Source: a virus. Taken from it: a stretch of DNA of 25,540 nt. Every line of letters starts with the position of its first letter. The stretch's first letter is position 1. This document shows positions 13,723-22,442 of the stretch, piece by piece. The position numbers were made by a program, and so were the translations under genes. Where the stretch lies: positions 1 through 25,540 of the IMG/VR virus record IMGVR_UViG_3300007539_000184. One strand, given 5' to 3'. The notes beneath the pieces are model-generated. The model saw only the letters and a list, made by a program, of their open reading frames with translations, was not told the DNA's origin and made no database searches.

Positions 13723-16700
13723 TTAGTACAACTGCCAACCTTTATCCCATTCTGCTCTTTGTATCTCTAACCCATCACGCAATGCAGGATTTAAAGATAC
13801 GCCGTTGTTCATTCTAAGGGACTGCTCTTGGTGACGCTTCATAGAGTTCTTAATCGTTTTACCGCTTATGAATATCTTCTTGCCGTACGTAGGAGCGTGA
13901 CGATTATTAAAGTCCGACATCTCTTCGGATATTTCTCGCACACGAGGCCAATCACCCTTACGAGCTGCGGTGTAATACTTACTTAACAAGTCAGAACGTT
14001 TGTCGGCAATGCTGCGCTCAATGCCTTTACTCATCATGTTTTGTTCTTGATTAAACGCGTAATCTCTAGGGGCAAAACCTAACACCTGTCCTGCAAGCTC
14101 ACCTGCACTAAAGTCATCGTATATAACGTCGCCTCTACGTGTTAGTGCGCCTTCACGGTTGTACCTATTAAGACCCCTGTTAAGGTTACGGAATGCCGCA
14201 GGTAACATACCCTCTATGCCACGCTCTAAATTACCCCGACCTAAGTCAGTAACACCACGAGCAAAACCTGCGAACGTGCTCCATGCAGGGCCGCCAAGGT
14301 AGAAGAATATCTCTTCCTCTGGCGAAGCCTCTGGGTTGTAGCGGTTAGTTTGTATTAATAACTGCCCAAGGGAGACACGTTTAGATACGTCTGTACCTGA
14401 GTACTTAGTGATCGCACCTTTGTACCAACCTTCGCCTATGTTCCTACGTACGTACGAGTCCCAATCTTCCTCTTCGTCATCCATAAACATGTTAGCTACT
14501 AGCTTAACTGCGCCGTATAGCGGTATGCCTTGAACGCCTGCAAAAAACAACGAGGTAAGATGCACGCCAGCCAACTGCTTAATTGCTACTTTACGTTGCG
14601 CCGGGTCAGAGTACGCTACGTAGGCGGACTTAAACATGTTGTAGTACATAGTTAAACCGAAGTTTTTGTACATCAACGCTACACTACCTAGGTCAGTTTG
14701 CGCTAGTCTAGCGCCTGTTTCCTTAACTGAGCCACCATTAAGTTCTTGTGTCTTAGTTAGTGATTTATCCGCTAAGGCTTGCTTTTCCTCTATCGTAGCT
14801 GATCTTCCTTTATCCGCCTCTAACTTACGTAACGCCAGTAAGTAGGTGGTAGCTAACGTAACTTGTCGGTTATAGTTCTCCACGTTATGGAAGCCCCATG
14901 CCCCCATTCGAGTAGCGCTGTCTGAAAGGCTACGCTGCTGCCCCGACTGATCAACGTTAATCTCTGAGCCTATAACAGACTGATCTAGTTGGTTAGCGTC
15001 TGCCGCAGCCTGTACTAATGGCTGTATTGATTCCACCATCGCTTTAACTTCGGCATTGGGGAACTCTATGTCGTCACGAAGGTCGTATACATGCGAGTTA
15101 GTAGCCTTATCGTACCTAGCAATAAAGTAGTTCTCTAAGCTAGCTTTACCTTCAAACTCTATATCTTCTGTAATGTCATCTTTGCGGTTAATTTTACGCT
15201 TTAAAGACTTACCTAACTTCTTACCTTCTTTGGTTAATACCGAACTACTCGCAGTAATAAGTTTACCTGCGTCTTTTATAGCCCTGCCTGTATTACCGAT
15301 ACCGTACTCTGCACTTAGGTAAGGCATAACAAATAAAGGTATCTGTGACATGTTGACTATAGCAGACGAGGCGTTAAACCCTATTGTGTACATAAATGCA
15401 AAACGGTTAGCTGCTTGCGCTTGCGTTTGGTACTCAGTCTTAGGATTTCTAGCGTAGCTAGCACGCATGTTGAGTTGGTTTACAATGTCAGAAAAAGCAT
15501 TTACCTTACCCTTACGTTTAGGGTCTTCCTGCATAGCCGACTCTTCTAACTTAGCGAACTCGTTCATCTCACTTTGTAAGGCTATTAAGTTAGAGGTGTT
15601 ACTTAGACGGGCGATTTGCCTGCCCATGTCGTATGCCTTCCTATTAAACGTATATAGGGCATCAGGGATATACCCTTCGCGGTTCTTACGTTTTCGGATA
15701 GACTTGGCGAAAGCTGATTCTGGTAGCGAATCTATGTACAGCTCAAGTATGTTCGCAGATACTTCTTTGTCTACTCCAGCTAAATCTAACTGCGTAAGTA
15801 TAGTGTTGACAAAAGCTGTAGGAGGCACGACTCCCGTAGTGCTTATAGAACCCTTACCGGTTTCATACGTAAACACTTTTTCCTGCACTACTTCGGGGTC
15901 GTTTTCTAACTCTTTAATTCTACGCTGCATGTGGGCATTAGTAGTAAACATCTCTACTTGCGCCTGATCTCTCTCGCTCTTACGGTCAGCCTTTAACTCA
16001 TACACTAGCTTAAAGTTACCCTCACGTAGTAGTGGGAAGTAAACTCCTAGCTCAGTTTTCTCAAACAGGCGTTTGGTCAGTAAGCTCTTCACTTGCCCCG
16101 CCGATTTCGCATCGGTGCTAGCTTTATCTATGTCACCAAAGATAGCTTCTTTTAGTCTAGCGAATTGGTTTCTGTAAGCCTGACGCATATCGTTGTAGAC
16201 TTTCTGTCCGTCTGGGCCAAGAGCGTTCCACTCTTTCTTCATTATGTTGTAGGCTTCTCGAGAACTCATTTCTCGCCCTTTAAACTCGATAACATCGTCG
16301 TCTTTATAGTCACTTGCTTTCTTTTCGGCAATGTCAATCTGACTAGTTGTGGAGCTAAACACAACGTCATTAAAGCGCGTTATTGCGGCTTCACTTTGTT
16401 TGTCCGCCCACTTAGCGAACTCGCCTTTAATTACGTTAAGATCGTTATCTGATTCTCGTATGGCTGCACGCTGCTTCAAGAAAGCGTCATGTAACTGTTT
16501 GGACAGTTTACCTAGCTTAGCGTTAGCACTGGTGGCTATGTCTACCATAGCTAACATAGGGGCGAGTTCTAATAAGTACGAACCCATCTTACGAGGAGAG
16601 CCTGTAATAAAATCTATCGCGCTATCACCAAACCTAGAACCATCAGCCTTAGTCATGGGCTTAAAGGCTTTCTGTATCTTATCCATGTTGCTCATTGTTT

Positions 16701-19700
16701 CTTGCACGCCTTCCTTAGTAGACATGTGCGCTAGAGTTATACCCTCGTTTACGCCCATAGCAGGTTGTAGTATTTGCAGGATAAGGGCATCGGTCTTAGA
16801 TAGGGCACTAAAAGTGTTTCCGTCTCCTTTATACACAGGCTTAAATGACATACCCATTATACGGCGAAATAAGTTATTCACGGAGTTAACAAATTTTTGG
16901 AACATACTAAGGGTCATGTCTTTCTTGTATATCTTAGAAAGGTCTTTCTGAAAACTTGGGTTACTAAACGCCTCAGCTACAAACTCAAGTAAATTGGTGC
17001 TCCCGTAAACTGTAGGTAGCGTACCCTTAACTTGTTTGTATATATTATTTAGCTGCTTGGTTATCGGGTCGCCTTTGTTTAGAAGAGCCTTAACTGTCGC
17101 AGCGTGTGTCATTTCATGTAGTAACGTGTGGACGTTAACCCCTTTAGGGCCAAGGATAATAGTATTATCTAGGGTATTGTCGCTAGCAACGTACAACCCT
17201 TTAAGCACTTTATCTTCGCCATACTTTTGTTTAAATTCTTTTTCCGCCCGCGCAAATTCTTTGGACGCAGCGTTATTAGTGTTGTCGTTCACTACAACTA
17301 CCTTAGCGTCGCCCACGTAGTTCGCCAATGCTTCCGCAGCAGTCTTAACACGTGAAGTAATAGGTAGTTTAGCTACCGCTTCTATCGCGCCTTTTAAGTC
17401 CCCACTCTCGAGTAGTTTAACTATCTCAGGAGTTAGGTCTGTAGCAAGAGCGTCTGTGTCTTTGCCCAAGTTAGCGAAACTGTCTACGTTCAGGTCTAAA
17501 CCTATTTCTTCCTCAGTAAAGGAGTTCATTTCGTCGTAGACTTCTATCTCTTCTAGTGTGGCTACTACTTCATCTACTTCTTTCTGCACCTTATTTTTCT
17601 TAGGTTTAGGAGGTAGGGTAGCAAACTTTTTATAGCGGTCAGTCATCTGCATGTACTTCACGACTTGTTTAGCCGCTACAGTCTTCTGTTGCTTATCTTT
17701 GTCTACACCCTCGTTTAGTTGCTTGAGTAATTCTTTCTCCGCCTTTTCAAACTGCGCTTGGTCAAGTACGTCTTCTAGGGCTTCTTTTTTATCTAACGTA
17801 CGTTGACGACTTCTCTGCCGTTCTTCTGTAAGGTCATCTGCCTTATCCTTGGTGGTAGGAGGCTTTTCTTTAATCTCTTTTCGTTTCTCCGCCAGCTTCT
17901 TGTCGATAAACTTACCGACTTCTGGGGACACGATTTTCTTAACCTCTGCTAACGCCTCAGTAGCGTTATCTGCACTTCGGTTTTTTAGTTGCGCTCTAAC
18001 ATCGGGGTCTAAGCTGTCATTTGCCGCCACGCTAGTAGCTGGAGTTCCCAACACAATGTCGCTAACGGCATTTAGAATCCCATCAACTGGGTCAGGCGCG
18101 TTACCAAAGTAGGTAGCTACCTTTTTATTTTCACTGGCTTTAACCGCTTTCCTGTCTGCATCTGTTACAGGGTTTTTACTATCAGGCACTTCGTCAACGT
18201 AGCCAGTCCTACGAATCTCTTCCATCCGCGCTGCGGCAGGACTTAGAGGAGCTACTTCCTTAGCTTTGCGTTTAGCCTTAGTCTTAGCTTTGGGCTTAGC
18301 TTTGGGCTTAGCTTTAGCTTTAGCTAGTTTAGCTTTAGCTTGTTCTAGTGTAGGTATATCTTTACTTACAGTAACAGGTTGAGGTGTAGTACCTCTTGTA
18401 GTTACCCCCGGGGCGACCACGTTTGTATCCAGAGGTGTAGGTGTTAGTGTAGGATTGACGTCTCCTTCTCCACCAACAAGCGTATTAACGACTCCATCAG
18501 ACACTTCCACTCCTCTAGCTGTAGGTGCCTTAGCTGCGGTGGGGTTTTGAACTGGCTCCCGTCTTTGTTCCACACTTGCTGGATTACTGAAAACGCTAGC
18601 TCCACTTCGTTTTGCTGTAGCATTCTTAGGTTGTTGCTTTGCGTTAGTAGCTCCACGTGCTGTGTCTCCTGTCGCTAGGGGGTCGCCCGAAGTTTGTTGT
18701 AGTTTTTTAGTTTTCTTAACTTCAGTGGCTATAGTAGCGCTTTCCGCTTTTGTAGCAAAACTTTTAGCTACCTTTTCCGCTTTCAATGCTCTGTGGTATC
18801 TAGCCTCTATAGCTTTTTGAGGGTTAGCAAACCCTTTAATGTCCACAGACTCATCTAGGACTTTGTTAAGTATACGCTCACGTGTTTCGGCGGCTCTTTT
18901 CTCTCGCCCTTCTTGCACTCGTCTGTCGGTTTTAGGTAGTTCTTTAAGTGCTTCTTCGGCAGTGGCCTCAGCCTCTACACCTGCATCTTCCGCCAATAAC
19001 GATTCAATCTCTTTTGTTTCCGCATCGTCTGCACGTGCAGCTTCTTGTTTTGCTACCTTGTCTTTTTCTGCGGCTGCTTCGTCTTTCTTATCCTTGTCTA
19101 TTACTTCGTCTATATCTACTTGTTTCTTAGCCCGCTCATCCTCTGCGAACATGTCTTCAATTTCTTTTGTCTCTGCCTCGTCCTTTAGCCTAGCGTCAGT
19201 CGATGTAATTTTGCCACTAGCTTCATCTTCTCTTCTCGCCTCAGCGTTGCGCCTGTCTAAACTGGTTTGTGGAAACAACTCTCCTTGCCCGTCTTCACCA
19301 AACAGTTCGCCTTGCTCTCGTTCGATGTCTTCTTCGCTAATTTCTTCTGGGACATCTTGTACATCCGCCTCTGACTCTGGGCCTGTCTCATCACGTTGTG
19401 GCGTAGCACCTCTTCGTCTCCCCGGAAGTACATCTATAAGTAGTTGGTAGATAGCACCTGTTGCACCGCCATATCCGGCAGACGCAGCGGCACCTTCAGC
19501 GAGTTCTCTGTCTGGGTTGTAGCCTTGCTCGACTAAGTTTTGTGCAGTGTTCTGGGCAAGTTCTTGGAGGGCTTCCACACCACCAGTAGTTCCGGCGCTT
19601 CTAGCTCGGTCAAGTAGACCTTTGAGTTCTTTGTCGCCACCAAGCATTTTGCTTAGTTTATTGGCGGTGGGCTTACTAAATTTGCCGACAGCTTTTAGGT

Positions 19701-20283
19701 AGGGGATGGTTTCTAGTAAACCCGCACCGATAATCATTGGATTAGTTATTGCACGGTTACGTTCTTTTTCTGATACGCCTGCTTCACGGGCACGTTCACT
19801 CGCTTCACCGACTTGAGTAGCTACACCTGCTGCGGTACCTGCGGCAATTGCACCTGCGGGGCCAGCGACTGCACCACCTGCTAACGTAGCTGCACCTGTG
19901 CCAAGAATAGAGCCGAGGCCCGACCCTACGTTATAGGTAATAGAATCTTTGTCTCCACCTTCAGGAGTAAATCTATCGGCCACACGCTGTATCTTTTCGC
20001 GGGCTTTTAGTTCGTCTTCTTCTTCAAGAACAGTAGATAAGCCTAAAGCGGCAGATTCGATAGTCCCAACAGCACCCGCGCCAAAACCTTTAGCTAGGTT
20101 ACCTAATACGCCGGATTCTTCTTGCCTTGGCCCCATAGATAAGCGAGCCTTATACTCTTCAACAGAGGTTCTAGGTGCTCCGTCTAACTCAAACAATGCT
20201 ACTCGTAACATGTCTGAAGAGCGTCTATCCCCTTGCCGATCTGATACTTCTAGGGCCGCTTCAATATCCGCTCTACTTGCCAT
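13723..20283 (-). CDS. Giant polyvalent virion (ejection-type) protein with zinc metallopeptidase domain
   Basis: A 2186-aa protein, probably carried inside the virion and injected with DNA. Residues 60-160 are a glycine/alanine-rich hydrophobic stretch that could enter membranes. Residues 290-670 are low-complexity, acidic then basic, ending in a KAKPKAKPKAK run. The zincin site LLHEMTH has His1056, Glu1057 and His1060, with EFVAEAF (Glu1104) as a likely third ligand. Residues 1180-1620 are long helices. A hydrophobic FAFMYTIGFNASSAIVNMSQ (1628-1647) and the region 1860-1945 (LMYKNFGLTMYYNMF, then hydrophobic helices and DDEEE) match the C-terminal layout of large polyvalent phage proteins (LPD38-like). 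Peptidase activity and host target are inference. GAGAG precedes the ATG. It is the last gene of the late block and is followed at once by the terminator. Confidence 0.8.
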   Translation of the reverse strand: MASRADIEAALEVSDRQGDRRSSDMLRVALFELDGAPRTSVEEYKARLSMGPRQEESGVLGNLAKGFGAGAVGTIESAALGLSTVLEEEDELKAREKIQRVADRFTPEGGDKDSITYNVGSGLGSILGTGAATLAGGAVAGPAGAIAAGTAAGVATQVGEASERAREAGVSEKERNRAITNPMIIGAGLLETIPYLKAVGKFSKPTANKLSKMLGGDKELKGLLDRARSAGTTGGVEALQELAQNTAQNLVEQGYNPDRELAEGAAASAGYGGATGAIYQLLIDVLPGRRRGATPQRDETGPESEADVQDVPEEISEEDIEREQGELFGEDGQGELFPQTSLDRRNAEARREDEASGKITSTDARLKDEAETKEIEDMFAEDERAKKQVDIDEVIDKDKKDEAAAEKDKVAKQEAARADDAETKEIESLLAEDAGVEAEATAEEALKELPKTDRRVQEGREKRAAETRERILNKVLDESVDIKGFANPQKAIEARYHRALKAEKVAKSFATKAESATIATEVKKTKKLQQTSGDPLATGDTARGATNAKQQPKNATAKRSGASVFSNPASVEQRREPVQNPTAAKAPTARGVEVSDGVVNTLVGGEGDVNPTLTPTPLDTNVVAPGVTTRGTTPQPVTVSKDIPTLEQAKAKLAKAKAKPKAKPKAKTKAKRKAKEVAPLSPAAARMEEIRRTGYVDEVPDSKNPVTDADRKAVKASENKKVATYFGNAPDPVDGILNAVSDIVLGTPATSVAANDSLDPDVRAQLKNRSADNATEALAEVKKIVSPEVGKFIDKKLAEKRKEIKEKPPTTKDKADDLTEERQRSRQRTLDKKEALEDVLDQAQFEKAEKELLKQLNEGVDKDKQQKTVAAKQVVKYMQMTDRYKKFATLPPKPKKNKVQKEVDEVVATLEEIEVYDEMNSFTEEEIGLDLNVDSFANLGKDTDALATDLTPEIVKLLESGDLKGAIEAVAKLPITSRVKTAAEALANYVGDAKVVVVNDNTNNAASKEFARAEKEFKQKYGEDKVLKGLYVASDNTLDNTIILGPKGVNVHTLLHEMTHAATVKALLNKGDPITKQLNNIYKQVKGTLPTVYGSTNLLEFVAEAFSNPSFQKDLSKIYKKDMTLSMFQKFVNSVNNLFRRIMGMSFKPVYKGDGNTFSALSKTDALILQILQPAMGVNEGITLAHMSTKEGVQETMSNMDKIQKAFKPMTKADGSRFGDSAIDFITGSPRKMGSYLLELAPMLAMVDIATSANAKLGKLSKQLHDAFLKQRAAIRESDNDLNVIKGEFAKWADKQSEAAITRFNDVVFSSTTSQIDIAEKKASDYKDDDVIEFKGREMSSREAYNIMKKEWNALGPDGQKVYNDMRQAYRNQFARLKEAIFGDIDKASTDAKSAGQVKSLLTKRLFEKTELGVYFPLLREGNFKLVYELKADRKSERDQAQVEMFTTNAHMQRRIKELENDPEVVQEKVFTYETGKGSISTTGVVPPTAFVNTILTQLDLAGVDKEVSANILELYIDSLPESAFAKSIRKRKNREGYIPDALYTFNRKAYDMGRQIARLSNTSNLIALQSEMNEFAKLEESAMQEDPKRKGKVNAFSDIVNQLNMRASYARNPKTEYQTQAQAANRFAFMYTIGFNASSAIVNMSQIPLFVMPYLSAEYGIGNTGRAIKDAGKLITASSSVLTKEGKKLGKSLKRKINRKDDITEDIEFEGKASLENYFIARYDKATNSHVYDLRDDIEFPNAEVKAMVESIQPLVQAAADANQLDQSVIGSEINVDQSGQQRSLSDSATRMGAWGFHNVENYNRQVTLATTYLLALRKLEADKGRSATIEEKQALADKSLTKTQELNGGSVKETGARLAQTDLGSVALMYKNFGLTMYYNMFKSAYVAYSDPAQRKVAIKQLAGVHLTSLFFAGVQGIPLYGAVKLVANMFMDDEEEDWDSYVRRNIGEGWYKGAITKYSGTDVSKRVSLGQLLIQTNRYNPEASPEEEIFFYLGGPAWSTFAGFARGVTDLGRGNLERGIEGMLPAAFRNLNRGLNRYNREGALTRRGDVIYDDFSAGELAGQVLGFAPRDYAFNQEQNMMSKGIERSIADKRSDLLSKYYTAARKGDWPRVREISEEMSDFNNRHAPTYGKKIFISGKTIKNSMKRHQEQSLRMNNGVSLNPALRDGLEIQRAEWDKGWQLY

Positions 20284-20292
20284 AAGTACTCT

Positions 20293-22383
20293 CTACTGTT
20301 TTGTTTTAAGTTTATCGCCGACTATGCTGTTCACATCTGGACTGTCACTGTAGGGGCTGCCGCTAAGGTTTGATTTATTTACTCCCGCCAGCTCGTTCAA
20401 TGTAGTAAGTACGCCCGCATACCCAGATATAACACCATCAATCGCCTTATCTCTTACATCTATTAGCGCTGCCGTATCCTTTCCTTGCTGCTGTGCCATA
20501 CTTATTTGTGGCTCGTAGACTTCAAATATGTCTTGCTTAGCTTTAAGAATGTTGTCTTCAGCGGTAACGATAAGGGATAATACGTCTTTTCTTTGAGTGG
20601 CGCTAGCCTCGCCTGCCGCAGTTATTTTCTTCATTTCCAATTCGGCTTCCGCTAGGTTAGCCTCCATTTTTCTAGCTATGGTCTTATCTTTTCGATCAAG
20701 GTCTTCTCGCGCTGCGATCATGTCTTGTTGTGATGCAACAGAAAAGCCTTGGACAGCCGCATTTAGTATTGAAGTGCCGTTCGAGCCTATGCTATCGTAC
20801 CGGCTCGTACCTTTATCAGCTATTAGACGATCCTGCTCTCTACCTTTTTGCCCTAATGCTTCAAGCCCGAGCATTTGCCCTTCTCTAGCTTTGGATTGCG
20901 CGTTTCTTACTTGCATTTGGGCTTGTAGTCCCTGAGCAGCACCCCCTTTACCCCTACCTACATACGCAGCGAAGGCTTCGGATTGTCTCTCTTTATCTGC
21001 TTCTGGATCGTATTCCCCGTAAAATTTCTTACGTGTTTCCATATCTTTTCTATAGGCGTCTTCATTCTCCTGTCTTTTATAGTACTTATCAGAGTCTGTA
21101 CGCGCAGCTTCTTGCTCAGCTTTAAATGGTTGAGGATTAACTTTACCATCGTCTTTAAGCGCCCCAAGCCCTTGTAAGTTTCCCTTTGTTAGGTCTTGTG
21201 CTGCCGAACCTATCTCTAGTCCCCCAGCGGACTCACCTGCGTTACCTTTTGCAGCGGCTAAAGCTGCATCGACCTTACCGTAAGGATTAGCTCCGCCTTC
21301 TATGACACCTTGTACTTGGGCGTCAATACCAGCGGTATCGTCAGCGGCAAACTGGGCGTCTTCATCAGCCATTAACCTTTCTAAGTCATCCTCTAAGCCA
21401 AACTGAGCGTCTTCACCAGCCGTTGCCTTTTTTAATCCAGCCTCGTTTTCCTGTTTAGCGACACGTTCTTCTTGTGTCATGTACCGCTTACCGCCACCTT
21501 CCTTATCGACTAGTGGCCCAGAACCGTAGTTCATAAACGCATCAATGGCAGTACTCGCAGTACGAGCATTTGGGTCTACATTTTTAGCGCGGAGTTTTTC
21601 GTTTATTGCCGCGTTATCCGCCGAGGGCATTCGGGTTCTGCCATATAGGTCTTCTGCCCCAGCGGCAAAACCATCAAAACCATACTTAGTCTTTAAGAAG
21701 TCTACTATTGCTCTATTGTTCTTAGAAGCCGCCGCCATACTTTGCATAACTTGTTGGCTTAACTTACCACCCTGTGATTCCGCATACTTTTCTATTTGCG
21801 CGATATTACCTTCCACAGAGAGCTTTCTCGCATCTACATCACCGCCTTTTTGAAACTGCGCACGCATAAGTCCACCGGCAGCCGCAGCTACCCCACCCTG
21901 CATAGGATTACCTTGTGGCATACCTTGTGGCATTGGTCGGCCTTGTGGCATTGGTCGGCCTTGTGGTGCTCCACCTTGCGGTGCTCCGCCTAACAGATTA
22001 CCGATACCAGCTCCCTGTGGCTTAGTAGCCTGAGCAAGCATTTTCTGTTGGGCTTTCTGTTGCTTCTGTTGTTTCTGTTGTAGCACATCCCCAACTTGAC
22101 CAGTAACCTCGTTCTTAGTAAGCGCAGTTGCCTTCTCTTCTAACTGGTCAACAATAGTTTTAGGGTTCTGCTGCTGTGCCAGCATCATCTGGTTCTTAGC
22201 AGCTTCTTTTTCGCTAGTGATTTTTTGTAACGCTAGAGCGTCAATCAGGTCACTAGGAATATTCCCCATGCTAGGTTGTTTACCCATAGCCTGTTTAAGT
22301 TTGCCGGGGTTACCCGCGTAAACACCTGCGGTTTTATCCACTGTGTCTAACATTCCTGCTATGCCGTTACCTGTGTATGCCAT
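20293..22383 (-). CDS. Virion-associated protein with PQG repeats and coiled coil
   Basis: A 696-aa protein of unknown fold. Residues 50-120 are glutamine/lysine-rich and coiled-coil-like (QQKQQKQQKAQQK). Residues 132-165 carry repeats of PQG and PMPQG, encoded by tandem DNA repeats. A GGLMRAQFQKGGDV segment (170-183) follows, the GG-type motif also present in the neighbouring virion proteins. The C-terminal half, about residues 470-650, is alanine/glutamate-rich and helical. There is no signal peptide or enzyme motif. TTAGGGC precedes the ATG, and the stop lies 9 bases before the giant gene, so the two are co-transcribed. Likely a structural or internal virion protein, from context and composition. 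Confidence 0.65.
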   Translation of the reverse strand: MAYTGNGIAGMLDTVDKTAGVYAGNPGKLKQAMGKQPSMGNIPSDLIDALALQKITSEKEAAKNQMMLAQQQNPKTIVDQLEEKATALTKNEVTGQVGDVLQQKQQKQQKAQQKMLAQATKPQGAGIGNLLGGAPQGGAPQGRPMPQGRPMPQGMPQGNPMQGGVAAAAGGLMRAQFQKGGDVDARKLSVEGNIAQIEKYAESQGGKLSQQVMQSMAAASKNNRAIVDFLKTKYGFDGFAAGAEDLYGRTRMPSADNAAINEKLRAKNVDPNARTASTAIDAFMNYGSGPLVDKEGGGKRYMTQEERVAKQENEAGLKKATAGEDAQFGLEDDLERLMADEDAQFAADDTAGIDAQVQGVIEGGANPYGKVDAALAAAKGNAGESAGGLEIGSAAQDLTKGNLQGLGALKDDGKVNPQPFKAEQEAARTDSDKYYKRQENEDAYRKDMETRKKFYGEYDPEADKERQSEAFAAYVGRGKGGAAQGLQAQMQVRNAQSKAREGQMLGLEALGQKGREQDRLIADKGTSRYDSIGSNGTSILNAAVQGFSVASQQDMIAAREDLDRKDKTIARKMEANLAEAELEMKKITAAGEASATQRKDVLSLIVTAEDNILKAKQDIFEVYEPQISMAQQQGKDTAALIDVRDKAIDGVISGYAGVLTTLNELAGVNKSNLSGSPYSDSPDVNSIVGDKLKTKQ
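21911..21988 (-). repeat. Tandem repeats coding for PQG units
   Basis: On the plus strand an 18-base unit, CCTTGTGGCATTGGTCGG, occurs twice exactly (21923-21940, 21941-21958). It is flanked by a 12-base partial copy (21911-21922) and two 15-base variants (21959-21973, 21974-21988). They encode PQG-type repeats in the 696-aa protein, and the unit lengths (12, 15, 18) all keep the frame, so copy number can change without frameshift. Confidence 0.85.
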
Positions 22384-22408
22384 TGTATTGCCCTAATAAA
22401 AGTTTGTT

Positions 22409-22432
22409 ACACTACGTTATCAAGATTAGTGT
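22409..22432. other. Short inverted repeat in the 59-base gap between two late genes
   Basis: ACACTA (22409-22414) and TAGTGT (22427-22432) form a 6-bp inverted repeat with a 12-base loop. No T-run follows directly on the minus strand, so it is not a convincing terminator; it could slow RNA polymerase, protect the mRNA or be an operator. Confidence 0.3.
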
Positions 22433-22442
22433 TTTGGTTAGC

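Noticed and set aside
18839-19450. A 203-residue open frame on the plus strand, serine/alanine-rich
   Set aside because: It lies fully opposite the low-complexity part of the 2186-aa gene. The serine-rich composition is what the complement of Glu/Ala/Asp-rich coding gives, and there is no ribosome site.
22395-22423. Minus-strand promoter, TTGATA with 17-base spacing to TTTATT
   Set aside because: The predicted start would fall about five bases before the ATG and cut off the AGGGC ribosome site of the 696-aa gene, so it is not useful as a promoter.
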